A DNA stretch of 64,000 bases from Flavobacterium cutihirudinis (GCF_003385895.1 NZ_QRDQ01000011.1:1-64000), one strand, 5' to 3'; counted from the stretch's first letter, positions 36,396 to 44,446 are shown. Made by a program: numbers and translations. Notes: generated from the sequence alone by a model not told the origin.

Positions 36396-37688
36396 ATGTC
36401 AAAAAAAACAATTTATTTCTTAGTTGGTGGTGCAATTATAATTATTGCCGCTTTAATAGGTTTGTCGAAATCAGGAGTTATAGGAAATAAAGATGAAGGA
36501 AAAGAAGTAGAGATTTCAAAAGTTACTGCTTCAACTATTGTCGAAACCGTTTCGGCAACTGGAAAAATTCAGCCTGAAATTGAAGTTAAAATTGCTTCAA
36601 TGGTTTCCGGTGAAATTATTGCATTAAATGTAAAAGAAGGTCAGGTGGTTAAAAAAGGTGATTTATTAGTGAAAATAAATCCGGATTTATATACCTCAGG
36701 TTTAGAGCGTTCTGTGGCAAATTTAGCAGGAACTAAAGCGGGTCTGACACAATCTGATGCAAGTTTTAAGGAAGCAAAAGCTAATTACGATCGTAATAAA
36801 ACATTGTATGACAAAGGTGTAATCTCAAAATCAGATTGGGACAAAGCTGTTTCTAGTTATGAAGTGGCCAAAGCGACAAAACAAAGTTCATATTATAATG
36901 TTCAAAGTGCGACAGCTTCAGTTACCGAAGCTAGAGATAACTTAGGGCGAACTACTATTTATTCTCCTGCAGACGGTACAATTTCTGTATTAAATGTGGA
37001 GTTGGGAGAACGTGTTTTAGGAACGCAGCAAATGGCAGGGACAGAACTTTTGAGAGTTGCCAACCTTAACAATATGGAAGTTGAAGTTGATGTTAATGAA
37101 AATGATATTGTAAAAATTAAAATTGGCGACGAAGCAAATGTTGAAGTTGATGCCTATCTCAAAAAGAAATTCAGAGGCGTTGTAACCAGTATTTCAAATT
37201 CTGCAAGTACAACATTAACCTCGGATCAGGTTACGAATTTTAAAGTAAAAGTTCGAATTCTGAAAGATTCTTATAAAGAGTTGTTGGAGGGAAAACCGGC
37301 GGCATATTCGCCTTTCAGACCCGGAATGACAGCAACGGTTGATATTATCACAACAACCAAAACAAATGTATTGGGAGTGCCAATTAGTTCTGTTGTTGTA
37401 AAATCTGACACTACAGCCGTAAAAGAGTTTAAAGTTGATGATCCTAACGAAGATAAAAAAGCAGCCCCGAAAAGTGATAAAAAATTCGAATGTGTTTTTG
37501 TGAAAGTTGGCGATAAAGCCAAAATTAGAATCATTAAAACCGGAATTCAGGATGATACTAATATTGAGGTAATGTCTGGTTTGAAAGCAGGCGATGTAGT
37601 AATTACTGGACCTTATACAACGGTTTCAAAAGAATTAAATTCGGGTGATAAAGTGAAGCTTAAAAAAGCAGAAGCGCCTAAAAAATAA
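36396..37688 (+). CDS. HlyD/MacA-family periplasmic adaptor 2
   Basis: 430 residues: a membrane anchor (about 5-27), a lipoyl half-motif SGEIIALNVKEGQVVKKGDL, a helical hairpin (about 100-170), the second half at ADGTISVLNVELGERVLG, and beta-barrel domains. A Lys/Asp-rich insertion (VDDPNEDKKAAPKSDKKF, about 349-366) interrupts the membrane-proximal domain, and the C-terminus is very basic (KLKKAEAPKK). It is longer than adaptor 1 and not a recent copy of it. Having an adaptor on each side of tolC suggests either heteromeric assembly or alternative pumps sharing one channel. Confidence 0.92.
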   Translation: MSKKTIYFLVGGAIIIIAALIGLSKSGVIGNKDEGKEVEISKVTASTIVETVSATGKIQPEIEVKIASMVSGEIIALNVKEGQVVKKGDLLVKINPDLYTSGLERSVANLAGTKAGLTQSDASFKEAKANYDRNKTLYDKGVISKSDWDKAVSSYEVAKATKQSSYYNVQSATASVTEARDNLGRTTIYSPADGTISVLNVELGERVLGTQQMAGTELLRVANLNNMEVEVDVNENDIVKIKIGDEANVEVDAYLKKKFRGVVTSISNSASTTLTSDQVTNFKVKVRILKDSYKELLEGKPAAYSPFRPGMTATVDIITTTKTNVLGVPISSVVVKSDTTAVKEFKVDDPNEDKKAAPKSDKKFECVFVKVGDKAKIRIIKTGIQDDTNIEVMSGLKAGDVVITGPYTTVSKELNSGDKVKLKKAEAPKK

Positions 37689-37715
37689 ATATTAATAATA
37701 TTAAAATTAAATACC

Positions 37716-38387
37716 TTGTCTTTTATTCTCAATATCGAAACAGCGACGAAAAATTGTTCAGTATCAATAGCAAAAAATGGAGAAACTATTTTATGCAAAG
37801 AAATTGCTGAAGAAGGATATTCGCATGCTGAAAAACTTCATGTTTTTATAGAAGAAGCAATTGCAGAATCCGGTGTTTCTGTTCAGGATTTAGATGCAAT
37901 AGCAGTAAGTCAGGGACCAGGTTCTTATACAGGCTTGAGAATTGGAGTTTCTGCAGCTAAAGGCTTATGTTTTGCATTAAATATTCCTTTGATCGCAGTT
38001 GATACGTTAAAAACTTTAGCATCACAGGCAAAGGTTTCTGATGGAAAAATTATCCCGATGCTTGATGCAAGAAGAATGGAAGTGTATAGCGAAATTTTTA
38101 ATGCTGATTTAGAAGTTGAAAGAGCTATTCAGGCAGAAATTATTACTGAAGATTCTTTTAAAGATTTTAGCGAAAAACTTTATTTTGTTGGCGATTGTGC
38201 CGAAAAGTGCAAGCCGGTTTTAACAAAGTCAAATTTTGTGTTTTTAGAAGAAATAAAATATCCATCGGCAAAAGATATGAGTAAAATCAGTTATGATAAG
38301 TATCAAAAAAGCGACACCGTAGATGTCGCTTATTTTGAACCTTATTATTTGAAAGATTTTATGATGACCTTGCCATCAAAAAAATAA
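37716..38387 (+). CDS. tsaB: tRNA threonylcarbamoyladenosine biosynthesis protein TsaB, TTG start
   Basis: 223 residues of the ASKHA fold, starting MSFILNIETATKNCSVSIA. It contains the TsaB signature SQGPGSYTGLRIGVSAAKGL. TsaB partners TsaD and TsaE to make t6A37 in ANN-decoding tRNAs in the cytoplasm and has no catalytic metal site itself. The start is TTG at 37716: it gives the canonical family N-terminus and no ATG lies nearby in frame. Its last codons contain the terminator of the convergent mscS gene. It follows adaptor 2 by 27 bases and may be co-transcribed with it. Confidence 0.92.
   Translation: MSFILNIETATKNCSVSIAKNGETILCKEIAEEGYSHAEKLHVFIEEAIAESGVSVQDLDAIAVSQGPGSYTGLRIGVSAAKGLCFALNIPLIAVDTLKTLASQAKVSDGKIIPMLDARRMEVYSEIFNADLEVERAIQAEIITEDSFKDFSEKLYFVGDCAEKCKPVLTKSNFVFLEEIKYPSAKDMSKISYDKYQKSDTVDVAYFEPYYLKDFMMTLPSKK
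38305..38330 (-). terminator. Intrinsic terminator of mscS embedded in tsaB
   Basis: On the minus strand: AGCGACA, a 7-base loop, TGTCGCT, then six T. It lies 65 bases past the mscS stop codon but within the coding 3' end of tsaB (codons for SDTVDVA). Confidence 0.65.
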
Positions 38388-38394
38388 AATCATC

Positions 38395-39201
38395 TTATTT
38401 TTGAAGTGTAAACGGCTGAACAGAAATTCCTGCTTCGTCTAATGCTGTTTTGCAGTTCTCTAAAGTTTCAGAAAAAACGGCTCCGTAATTCGCGTTTTTT
38501 GCCCACGGACGCACTGCAAAATCTACAGAACTTGCTGATAAATTCTTTACAAAAACCTCAGGTGCAGGATTTTTAAGCACTTTTGGGTTTTTATTTAAAA
38601 CATCCAAAAGTACGTCTTTCGCTTTTTTGATGTCAGAATCATAAGAGACCGAAAAGGTTAAATCTGCTCTTCTTTCTCCCTGCATTGAATAATTAATAAT
38701 TGTTCCGTTTGACAAAGCACCATTTGGAACAAAAACGGTCTGATTATTTCCGGTAAGCATTTTGGTAACAAAAATCTGAATTTCTAAAACAGTAGCAATA
38801 ACACCTTGTGCTTCAATAGTATCTCCAACTTTAAATGGTTTGAAAACAATAATCAGCATTCCGCCTGCAAAATTCGATAGCGAACCTTGTAATGACAAAC
38901 CAATTGCAAGTCCCATCGCTCCTAAAATCGTGACAAATGAGGTAGTCGGAATTCCGAGGTTTGAAATAAAGGTTACAAACAATAAAATTCGGAGCGCCCA
39001 TAATAAAATATCGGCAAGAAATTTAGTCAGTGTTGGATCTAAATTTCGTTTTACCATTATTCTTCTGATTGATCTGTTTATTAATCTGATGGCATATAAA
39101 CCAACAAATAAAACAAGAAATGCTGAGATTAATTTTGGAGAATAACCAATTAATATATCAATGAATTTAGTTGCATAAGTGCTTAACTGTTCTGGGCTCA
39201 T
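38395..39201 (-). CDS. Small-conductance mechanosensitive channel, MscS family
   Basis: 268 residues, the compact MscS size. Three membrane helices (about 17-38, 60-82 and 85-108) lead into the pore-lining and beta domain signature GLAIGLSLQGSLSNFAGGML and FKPFKVGDTIEAQGV, followed by VPNGALSNGTIINYS. These channels open under membrane tension to release solutes during hypo-osmotic shock. It is convergent with tsaB, 7 bases apart. A hairpin terminator lies between this gene and the next gene upstream on the same strand. Confidence 0.94.
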   Translation of the reverse strand: MSPEQLSTYATKFIDILIGYSPKLISAFLVLFVGLYAIRLINRSIRRIMVKRNLDPTLTKFLADILLWALRILLFVTFISNLGIPTTSFVTILGAMGLAIGLSLQGSLSNFAGGMLIIVFKPFKVGDTIEAQGVIATVLEIQIFVTKMLTGNNQTVFVPNGALSNGTIINYSMQGERRADLTFSVSYDSDIKKAKDVLLDVLNKNPKVLKNPAPEVFVKNLSASSVDFAVRPWAKNANYGAVFSETLENCKTALDEAGISVQPFTLQK

Positions 39202-39218
39202 ATTTGTGTTTTAAGGAT

Positions 39219-39244
39219 AAAAAAACCTTCTCTGATGAGAAGGT
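39219..39244 (-). terminator. Intrinsic terminator upstream of mscS
   Basis: On the minus strand: ACCTTCTC, loop ATCA, GAGAAGGT, then seven T. It ends the transcript of the helical Ala/Glu-rich gene, or acts in the mscS leader if the box at 39257 is a real promoter. Confidence 0.85.
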
Positions 39245-39256
39245 GAATAACTTTTG

Positions 39257-39264
39257 CAAATATA
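39257..39264 (-). promoter_or_regulatory. Possible TAnnTTTG element upstream of the mscS leader hairpin
   Basis: The minus strand reads TATATTTG 55 bases before the mscS ATG. A terminator hairpin lies between the two, so this is either a chance match or an attenuated promoter. Confidence 0.3.
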
Positions 39265-39297
39265 AAAATATTTACTTTTATAAGAAAAGAATGTCGT

Positions 39298-39693
39298 TTA
39301 TTCCTTGTGTGCTACATCATCAGCTGCTTCAATAGCTGGTTCACTCTCATCAACAACAGTTTCAGTTACAATTTTTTTGGTATCATCAACAGTATTAGAA
39401 GTTTTTTCTTTTATAGTTTCGATAACATCACTTATTGCGTCAGAAGCTTTTTCGGCATATTCGCTTACAACTTCCTGAGCCTGATGCGCATATTCAGTTG
39501 CAGTTTCAATTATTGGTTCTGAAGCAACTTTTGCTTTAGCGATGGTCTCTTCTGCAAAAGTTTCTGCCTGCTCAATATAAGGAGCTGCTGCTTCTTTAGC
39601 TTGTTCAAAAGTGGTTTCGGCATTGTTTGCCAATTCAGTTACCGATTCTTTGGTTGAACCGAATAGATTTTTAAAAAAAGATGATAATCCCAT
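39298..39693 (-). CDS. Ala/Glu-rich amphipathic helical protein (LEA/apolipoprotein-like)
   Basis: 131 residues with no signal peptide and no Cys or Trp. After MGLSSFFKNLFGSTKES the chain is a continuous run of amphipathic helix with recurring Ala, Glu, Thr and Val (EQAKEAAAPYIEQAETFAEE; later EYAHQAQEVVSEYAEKASDA). Its periodic composition resembles stress-associated LEA-like or membrane-surface-binding helical proteins. I do not recognise a specific family. It is monocistronic: a bidirectional terminator lies upstream and its own terminator follows. A role in stress or envelope protection would fit the adjacent mscS, but that is conjecture. Confidence 0.75.
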   Translation of the reverse strand: MGLSSFFKNLFGSTKESVTELANNAETTFEQAKEAAAPYIEQAETFAEETIAKAKVASEPIIETATEYAHQAQEVVSEYAEKASDAISDVIETIKEKTSNTVDDTKKIVTETVVDESEPAIEAADDVAHKE

Positions 39694-39795
39694 AGTTTTA
39701 TTTTGATTGGTTTAGCTTACAATATTAAACTATTTTAGATAATTACAATGTTTTTTAAGGAATAATTTACTGAAAATAAGCGCGATAGATATTGT

Positions 39796-39830
39796 ATAAA
39801 AAAAAGTCCGCAATTTGCGGACTTTTTTTT
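39796..39830 (-). terminator. Bidirectional intrinsic terminator after the Nfu-type gene
   Basis: Palindrome AAGTCCGCAA / TTTGCGGACTT flanked by an A run and a T run, so it works on both strands. On the minus strand it ends the Nfu-type transcript, 18 bases after the stop. Confidence 0.88.
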
Positions 39831-39847
39831 GATTGTATATTTTAATA

Positions 39848-40747
39848 TTAAGCATTCAAAGCTTCAACCGTAATTGCTTCATCATTCAGCATACTTTTAA
39901 GCATGTTTTCGATACCGCTTTTTAAAGTAAAAGTCGATGACGGACAACCGCTGCAAGCACCTTGTAAAATTACTTTTACTGTTTTGTTGTCTTCATTATA
40001 AGAATCAAAAGCAATATTTCCACCATCGGCAGCAACTGCAGGTTTTACATATTCTTCCAGGATATTGATGATTTGCTGAGAAGTAACATCTAGTTTATCA
40101 AATGCCTCATCTTTGGCAACATCGTTTTTAGCTTTTGTTTCAATTAAACTTTCGTCTAAAACAGTTCCTCCGTTTTCGATAAATTGTTTAATGAAAGTTC
40201 TTAATTCAAGAGTGATTTCGTCCCAGTTATTGATTTCATATTTTGTTACCGAAATATAATTTTCATCAATAAAAATTTCTTTCACGTAAGGGAATTTAAA
40301 TAATTCCTGAGCAAGTGGAGAAGATGCAGTCTGGTCTATGTTTTTGTATTCTACAGCATTTCGGGTCAACATTCTGCTAACTACAAATTTTAAAGCTGAA
40401 GGATTTGGCGTTGTTTCTCCGTAAACCGTAATTGGTTGTTTTTTAGGCTGGTTTTCATCAATTTTAATGATAACTCCGCCTTTGTCAACAAAAGCAGCAA
40501 TTTGCTCGGAAACCGCATCTTTTACATCGTGCCAGTCAACAATGCTGTATCTTTCGATTGCAATAAAATTTCCGGAAATATAAACCGTTTTTACAAATGG
40601 AAGGTAAAACAATTGTTGTGCTAAAGGTGAAGATTGTGCCTCATCAATATTTTTAAATTCAAAGTTTTGATTCTGTGTAATAAAATCTTCGAATTCAAAT
40701 TTTAATATAGTGGGATTTTGCGTTTCTCTTATAGTGATTTTTGTCAT
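39848..40747 (-). CDS. NifU/Nfu-type Fe-S scaffold with duplicated N-terminal domain
   Basis: 299 residues. Two Nfu N-terminal domains (about 3-90 and 106-195) share the pattern TxNPxxLKF, SSPLAQxLF and YLPFVKxVYI. The second keeps the canonical TPNPSALKFVVSRML; the first has drifted. They are followed by a C-terminal NifU domain (about 215-295) with the cluster-binding pair Cys265 and Cys268 (GACSGCPSS). Nfu proteins accept a [4Fe-4S] cluster and pass it to client enzymes in the cytoplasm. The usual bacterial form has one N domain or none. It is monocistronic with its own promoter box. Confidence 0.92.
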   Translation of the reverse strand: MTKITIRETQNPTILKFEFEDFITQNQNFEFKNIDEAQSSPLAQQLFYLPFVKTVYISGNFIAIERYSIVDWHDVKDAVSEQIAAFVDKGGVIIKIDENQPKKQPITVYGETTPNPSALKFVVSRMLTRNAVEYKNIDQTASSPLAQELFKFPYVKEIFIDENYISVTKYEINNWDEITLELRTFIKQFIENGGTVLDESLIETKAKNDVAKDEAFDKLDVTSQQIINILEEYVKPAVAADGGNIAFDSYNEDNKTVKVILQGACSGCPSSTFTLKSGIENMLKSMLNDEAITVEALNA

Positions 40748-40763
40748 GGTATGTAATTTTTTG

Positions 40764-40771
40764 CAAATTTA
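40764..40771 (-). promoter_or_regulatory. TAnnTTTG -7 element for the Nfu-type gene
   Basis: The minus strand reads TAAATTTG 16 bases before the ATG at 40747, implying a very short leader. Confidence 0.5.
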
Positions 40772-40890
40772 CTAAAGTTATTTTCTACTAATACCTATAT
40801 TTGATTTTTTAATAAAATAATTAAGACTCTTTTCAAATAAATCGTACGAAATTAGAAGAGTCAAAAATATATTTAAACAATTTTGTTTAT

Positions 40891-41883
40891 ATGGGATTTA
40901 GAATCAGGATTTTAATTGTTTTTTGTTTAGCGTCAATTTACACTTATTCACAGGAAGGAATTCCTGTTTATTCTGATTATTTGTCAGATAATTATTATTT
41001 GATTCATCCTTCTATGGCTGGTGCGGCAAATTGTGCAAAAATTAGGCTGACTGCCAGAAAGCAATGGTTCGGACAGGAAGATGCGCCTTCACTTCAGACA
41101 CTTAGTTTCAATGGAAGAGTGGGAGAGCGTTCTGGTGCCGGAATTATATTATTTAATGATAAAAATGGTTATCATTCGCAAAAAGGATTAAAGCTTACTT
41201 ATGCACATCATATTATGTTTTCAAGAGATGAAATTGATTTGAATCAGCTTTCATTTGGTATTAGCGGAGGCGTAATTCAGAATCAGTTGGACGAGACAAA
41301 ATTTGGTCCGACCAATAATGACCCTTTAATTTTTGGAGGAGTTCAAAATGACACTTATTTCAATCTTGATGTTGGTGCTTCTTATAATTATCTGGACTTC
41401 TATGCGCACGCTACAGTTCAGGGATTAATTGAAACAAGAAGAGATTTATATTCCGATTATGAAAGTGATAATCTGAGAAAATTTTTACTGAGTGCTGGTT
41501 ATGTTTTTGGAAAAAGAGAAAGTTTCACCTGGGAACCTTCTATTTTGTTTCAGATTTTTGATCAGACTAAAGAAAAATCAATCGATTTGAATATGAAAGG
41601 CTACAAAAACATGGACTTTGGAAGTTTGTGGGCAGCACTTTCTTATAGAAGAAGTTTTGATGGAGCACAATACATTACGTCAAGCGGAGTTCAATCTCAA
41701 AAATTGCAATACTTTACTCCGATTGTTGGAATAAACTTTAATAATTTCATGTTTGCTTATACTTACACTCAAGTAACTGGAGATGTGAAATTTGATACAG
41801 GTGGTTATCATCAAATTACTTTGGGAGTTAACCTATTTTGTAAAAAGGAGCGTTACGATTGTAATTGTCCTGCTATTAATTAA
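40891..41883 (+). CDS. PorP/SprF-family outer-membrane protein (second copy, no adjacent adhesin)
   Basis: 330 residues with a signal peptide (about 1-21, ending TYSQ). It has the family N-terminus EGIPVYSDYLSDNYYLIHPSM and the motif RLTARKQWFGQEDAPSLQTL, then alternating barrel strands. It ends with a Cys-rich tail (CKKERYDCNCPAIN) that is unusual for the family, where an aromatic final strand is expected. Unlike the copy at 5787 there is no CTD adhesin beside it; the next gene, 6 bases on, is a gamma-carbonic-anhydrase-like protein. The gap before it has only an imperfect -7 element (CAATTTTG at 40878). Confidence 0.85.
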   Translation: MGFRIRILIVFCLASIYTYSQEGIPVYSDYLSDNYYLIHPSMAGAANCAKIRLTARKQWFGQEDAPSLQTLSFNGRVGERSGAGIILFNDKNGYHSQKGLKLTYAHHIMFSRDEIDLNQLSFGISGGVIQNQLDETKFGPTNNDPLIFGGVQNDTYFNLDVGASYNYLDFYAHATVQGLIETRRDLYSDYESDNLRKFLLSAGYVFGKRESFTWEPSILFQIFDQTKEKSIDLNMKGYKNMDFGSLWAALSYRRSFDGAQYITSSGVQSQKLQYFTPIVGINFNNFMFAYTYTQVTGDVKFDTGGYHQITLGVNLFCKKERYDCNCPAIN

Positions 41884-41889
41884 AATGAT

Positions 41890-42402
41890 ATGTTGATTAA
41901 ATCTGTAAACGGAAAATCTCCTTCGATCCCAGAGGATTGTTATGTTGCTGAAAACGCCACAATTGTGGGTGATGTTTCTTTTGGAGAATTGTGCAGCGTT
42001 TGGTTTAATGCTGTAATTCGCGGTGATGTACATTTTATTAAAATTGGAAATAAAGTGAATATTCAGGATGGAGCTATTATTCATTGCACCTACCAAAAAC
42101 ATCCAACAATTATTGGAAATAATGTTTCAATTGGCCACAATGCAATTGTGCACGGCTGTACGGTTCATGATAATGTTTTAATAGGAATGGGTGCAATCGT
42201 TATGGATAACTGCGTAATAGAAAGCAATTCAATTATTGCTGCAGGAGCAGTTATAACACAAAATACGGTAGTTGAATCTGGAAGTATTTATGCGGGCGTA
42301 CCAGCAAAAAAAGTGAAAGATATTGATCAATCAGACTTTGCGGGAGAAATAGAACGTATTTCAAACAATTATGTAATGTATTCTGGCTGGTTTAAAGAAT
42401 AG
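41890..42402 (+). CDS. Gamma-carbonic-anhydrase-like hexapeptide-repeat protein
   Basis: 170 residues, the standard size. A left-handed beta-helix of hexapeptide repeats runs from about 12 to 145, and the expected zinc-ligand histidines are at IIHCTYQKH, IGHNAIVHG and TVHD. The family includes gamma carbonic anhydrases, PaaY and YrdA; activity cannot be told from sequence. It starts 6 bases after the PorP/SprF-like gene, so it is translated from the same message. The functional link is unclear. A long hairpin terminator follows. Confidence 0.9.
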   Translation: MLIKSVNGKSPSIPEDCYVAENATIVGDVSFGELCSVWFNAVIRGDVHFIKIGNKVNIQDGAIIHCTYQKHPTIIGNNVSIGHNAIVHGCTVHDNVLIGMGAIVMDNCVIESNSIIAAGAVITQNTVVESGSIYAGVPAKKVKDIDQSDFAGEIERISNNYVMYSGWFKE

Positions 42403-42420
42403 TTTTAATAAATTTCAAAT

Positions 42421-42472
42421 AAAAAATTCCAAATTCCAATGATGTAGATTCAATTGGAATTTGGAATTTTTT
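42421..42472. terminator. Long bidirectional hairpin (AATTCCAAATTCCAA element)
   Basis: An 18-bp or longer stem, AAAATTCCAAATTCCAA against TTGGAATTTGGAATTTT, with a 12-base loop, flanked by A and T runs. It lies between convergent gene ends and should stop transcripts from both sides. The motif resembles an AT-rich intergenic repeat seen again in part at 28641-28677. Confidence 0.8.
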
Positions 42473-42487
42473 ATTTGGAATTTTAAT

Positions 42488-43204
42488 TTATAGGTTGATC
42501 TTTTCAAAAAATGCTGCCTTGTAGCTTTCGCTAATTGGAATTCGTTTATCGCTAATTAAAACCTTATTTTTTTGTATCGATTTTACGTGTTTAATATTGA
42601 TAATGTAAGATCTGTGAATTCTCGAAAACCCTTTGCTTGAAAGTAAATTTTCTAATTTAATCAGGCTAATTAATGTCAATGTAAATTTATTATCGGTCGT
42701 ATAAATTTTGACATAATCTTTAAGGCCTTCAATGAATAGAATATCAGAAAAATTCATTTTTATGTTTTCATATTCAGCTCTCACAAACATAAAATCTTGT
42801 TCTATTTCTGGAGCCGTCGTGTTTTCAGAAACAGACTGAATTGCTGTTGCCGGATTTAAAACCTGTTGCGCTCTTACAACCGATTTTAAAAAACGATGGA
42901 ACGGAATAGGTTTGACCAAATAATCTACCGCGCCAAGATTAAAACCTTCAACTGCATAATCAGAATATGCTGTTGTAAAAATAACCAAAGGCTTTTTTTC
43001 GATAGTATTTAAGAAATCAATTCCCGAGAAATGCGGCATTTGAATGTCCAAAAAAATTAAATCAACATTGTTTTGATTGATAAACGAAACAGCATCGATG
43101 GCATTATTGAACGTATTGATTAATTCAAGCGAATCTACTTTTTTTACAAAATCTTCTAATAATTCGACCGCTAAAGGCTCATCGTCTATAATGACACATT
43201 TCAT
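42488..43204 (-). CDS. LytTR-family response regulator
   Basis: 238 residues. The receiver domain (about 1-120) has the acidic pair in IIDDEP, the phospho-acceptor Asp53 in LIFLDIQMPHFSG, and Lys in DYLVKPIPF. The C-terminal LytTR DNA-binding domain (about 140-238) has IEGLKDYVKIYT and RIHRSYIIN. LytTR regulators bind direct repeats upstream of targets. It is the last gene of the kelch/kinase operon, separated from the kinase by 132 bases that contain its own promoter box, so it may be expressed both with and without the rest. Confidence 0.94.
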   Translation of the reverse strand: MKCVIIDDEPLAVELLEDFVKKVDSLELINTFNNAIDAVSFINQNNVDLIFLDIQMPHFSGIDFLNTIEKKPLVIFTTAYSDYAVEGFNLGAVDYLVKPIPFHRFLKSVVRAQQVLNPATAIQSVSENTTAPEIEQDFMFVRAEYENIKMNFSDILFIEGLKDYVKIYTTDNKFTLTLISLIKLENLLSSKGFSRIHRSYIINIKHVKSIQKNKVLISDKRIPISESYKAAFFEKINL

Positions 43205-43241
43205 CTGTTGTGAATTAGATATTTAAAATTTGTTTGGTGCT

Positions 43242-43249
43242 CAAAAGTA
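43242..43249 (-). promoter_or_regulatory. TAnnTTTG -7 element for the LytTR regulator
   Basis: The minus strand reads TACTTTTG 37 bases before the ATG. The surrounding CTACTTTTGAGC is identical to the sequence in front of the operon's first gene (46644-46655). Confidence 0.55.
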
Positions 43250-43336
43250 GTTTGAAATCAATCAATTAAGTTCTAAAGTTTTCATAAAATAAGCTTTTAT
43301 TTTATAATTATCTCTTAACGTTTTATCAAAACTAAA

Positions 43337-44446
43337 TCAATTTACGGCGGTTTGAATCTGATCTAAACTCAAGTTTAAATGAACTCGGTAATATTTACTA
43401 TCCTGAGTAATAGTTAGCCGATGTGCATTTGGATAAAGCAAATCAAGTCGGTTTTGAATGTTTACCAAACCGATTCCCGAGTTTTCTGGATCTTTCACGT
43501 AATTTTCGATCGTGTTCTCAATCCAGAAATCGAGACTGTTTTCAAGAATGAAAATTTTGATTTTTACATGCGCTGCGCCTTTATAATCAGTGCCATATTT
43601 AAACGCATTTTCGACAAAAGAAATCAAAAGTAAAGGTTCTATAAACTTGTTTTTAGTATCGCCGTGAACATTGATAACAATGTCTTCGATATTGTTTAAT
43701 CGAAGTTTTTGAAGTTCAATGTAATTCTGGATATAATTGATTTCTTTTTCTAAAGCCACCGTTTTGTTATCTGTCTCATACAGCATGTACCGCATAAGTT
43801 CAGATAAGGTTACGATGGCATCAGGGACCAAATCAGATTTCTTGTGTGCCAGTGAATAAATACTGTTTAAGGAATTGAATAAAAAATGCGGATTTGTTTG
43901 TTTACGCAAATAAATCAATTCAGTATTTGTTCTATGAGTTTCGGCAATTAGTTTGTTTTGTTGGTTGTTATAAAACTCAGACAATGTTCTAATAATTGCA
44001 CTAATTGTAATAATTAAAATGTAAAAAAATGACGGAGCAATTTTAAAAAAAAGTGGCTGACGAATTTCTCTCCTAAAATGAGGCAACTGTCCGTTGAACT
44101 TCGGATAATGCGGAAATTTGTTTAAAGGAGGCATGTTTTCGGGTCTTAAATGTCTGAATTCAGGAATAAAATAATGAAGCCTGATAATCATAAAAAGAGC
44201 AATAAGTGTGAAAACGAAAATAAAGTAAAGCCAGTATTTTTTTTCTAAAAGTAAAGCAGGAACCAAATAAAAATAGTTCAGATAAAACAAAACAATTCCG
44301 GTTATCCATTGCGCATAAAAATCATCGTTTATTCTGAAAGGGCTTTCGTAAAATTGAATCAGGGAAGTTAATATGAAGAAAATCCATATAATGCCATGAA
44401 ATAAAATCTTATTTGAACTTGTATTTTTAATGGTATCGAGCTTCAT
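43337..44446 (-). CDS. LytS/YehU-type sensor histidine kinase
   Basis: 369 residues. Four membrane helices (about 15-31, 46-66, 72-90 and 137-154). The loop between helices 3 and 4 (about 91-136) should be periplasmic and is rich in Pro, His and Arg. The His_kinase domain has the phospho-acceptor His187 in KQTNPHFLFNSLNSIY, and the ATP-binding part has LLLISFVENAFKYG and NSGIGLVNIQNRLDLLY. It would phosphorylate the LytTR regulator. It starts immediately after the DUF4907 stop (no gap), so translation is coupled. The signal is unknown. Confidence 0.93.
   Translation of the reverse strand: MKLDTIKNTSSNKILFHGIIWIFFILTSLIQFYESPFRINDDFYAQWITGIVLFYLNYFYLVPALLLEKKYWLYFIFVFTLIALFMIIRLHYFIPEFRHLRPENMPPLNKFPHYPKFNGQLPHFRREIRQPLFFKIAPSFFYILIITISAIIRTLSEFYNNQQNKLIAETHRTNTELIYLRKQTNPHFLFNSLNSIYSLAHKKSDLVPDAIVTLSELMRYMLYETDNKTVALEKEINYIQNYIELQKLRLNNIEDIVINVHGDTKNKFIEPLLLISFVENAFKYGTDYKGAAHVKIKIFILENSLDFWIENTIENYVKDPENSGIGLVNIQNRLDLLYPNAHRLTITQDSKYYRVHLNLSLDQIQTAVN

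Noticed and set aside
40825..40862. GACTCTT...AAGAGTC inverted repeat upstream of the second PorP/SprF gene
   Set aside because: Only 7 bp with a 24-base spacer in AT-rich DNA; could easily be chance.
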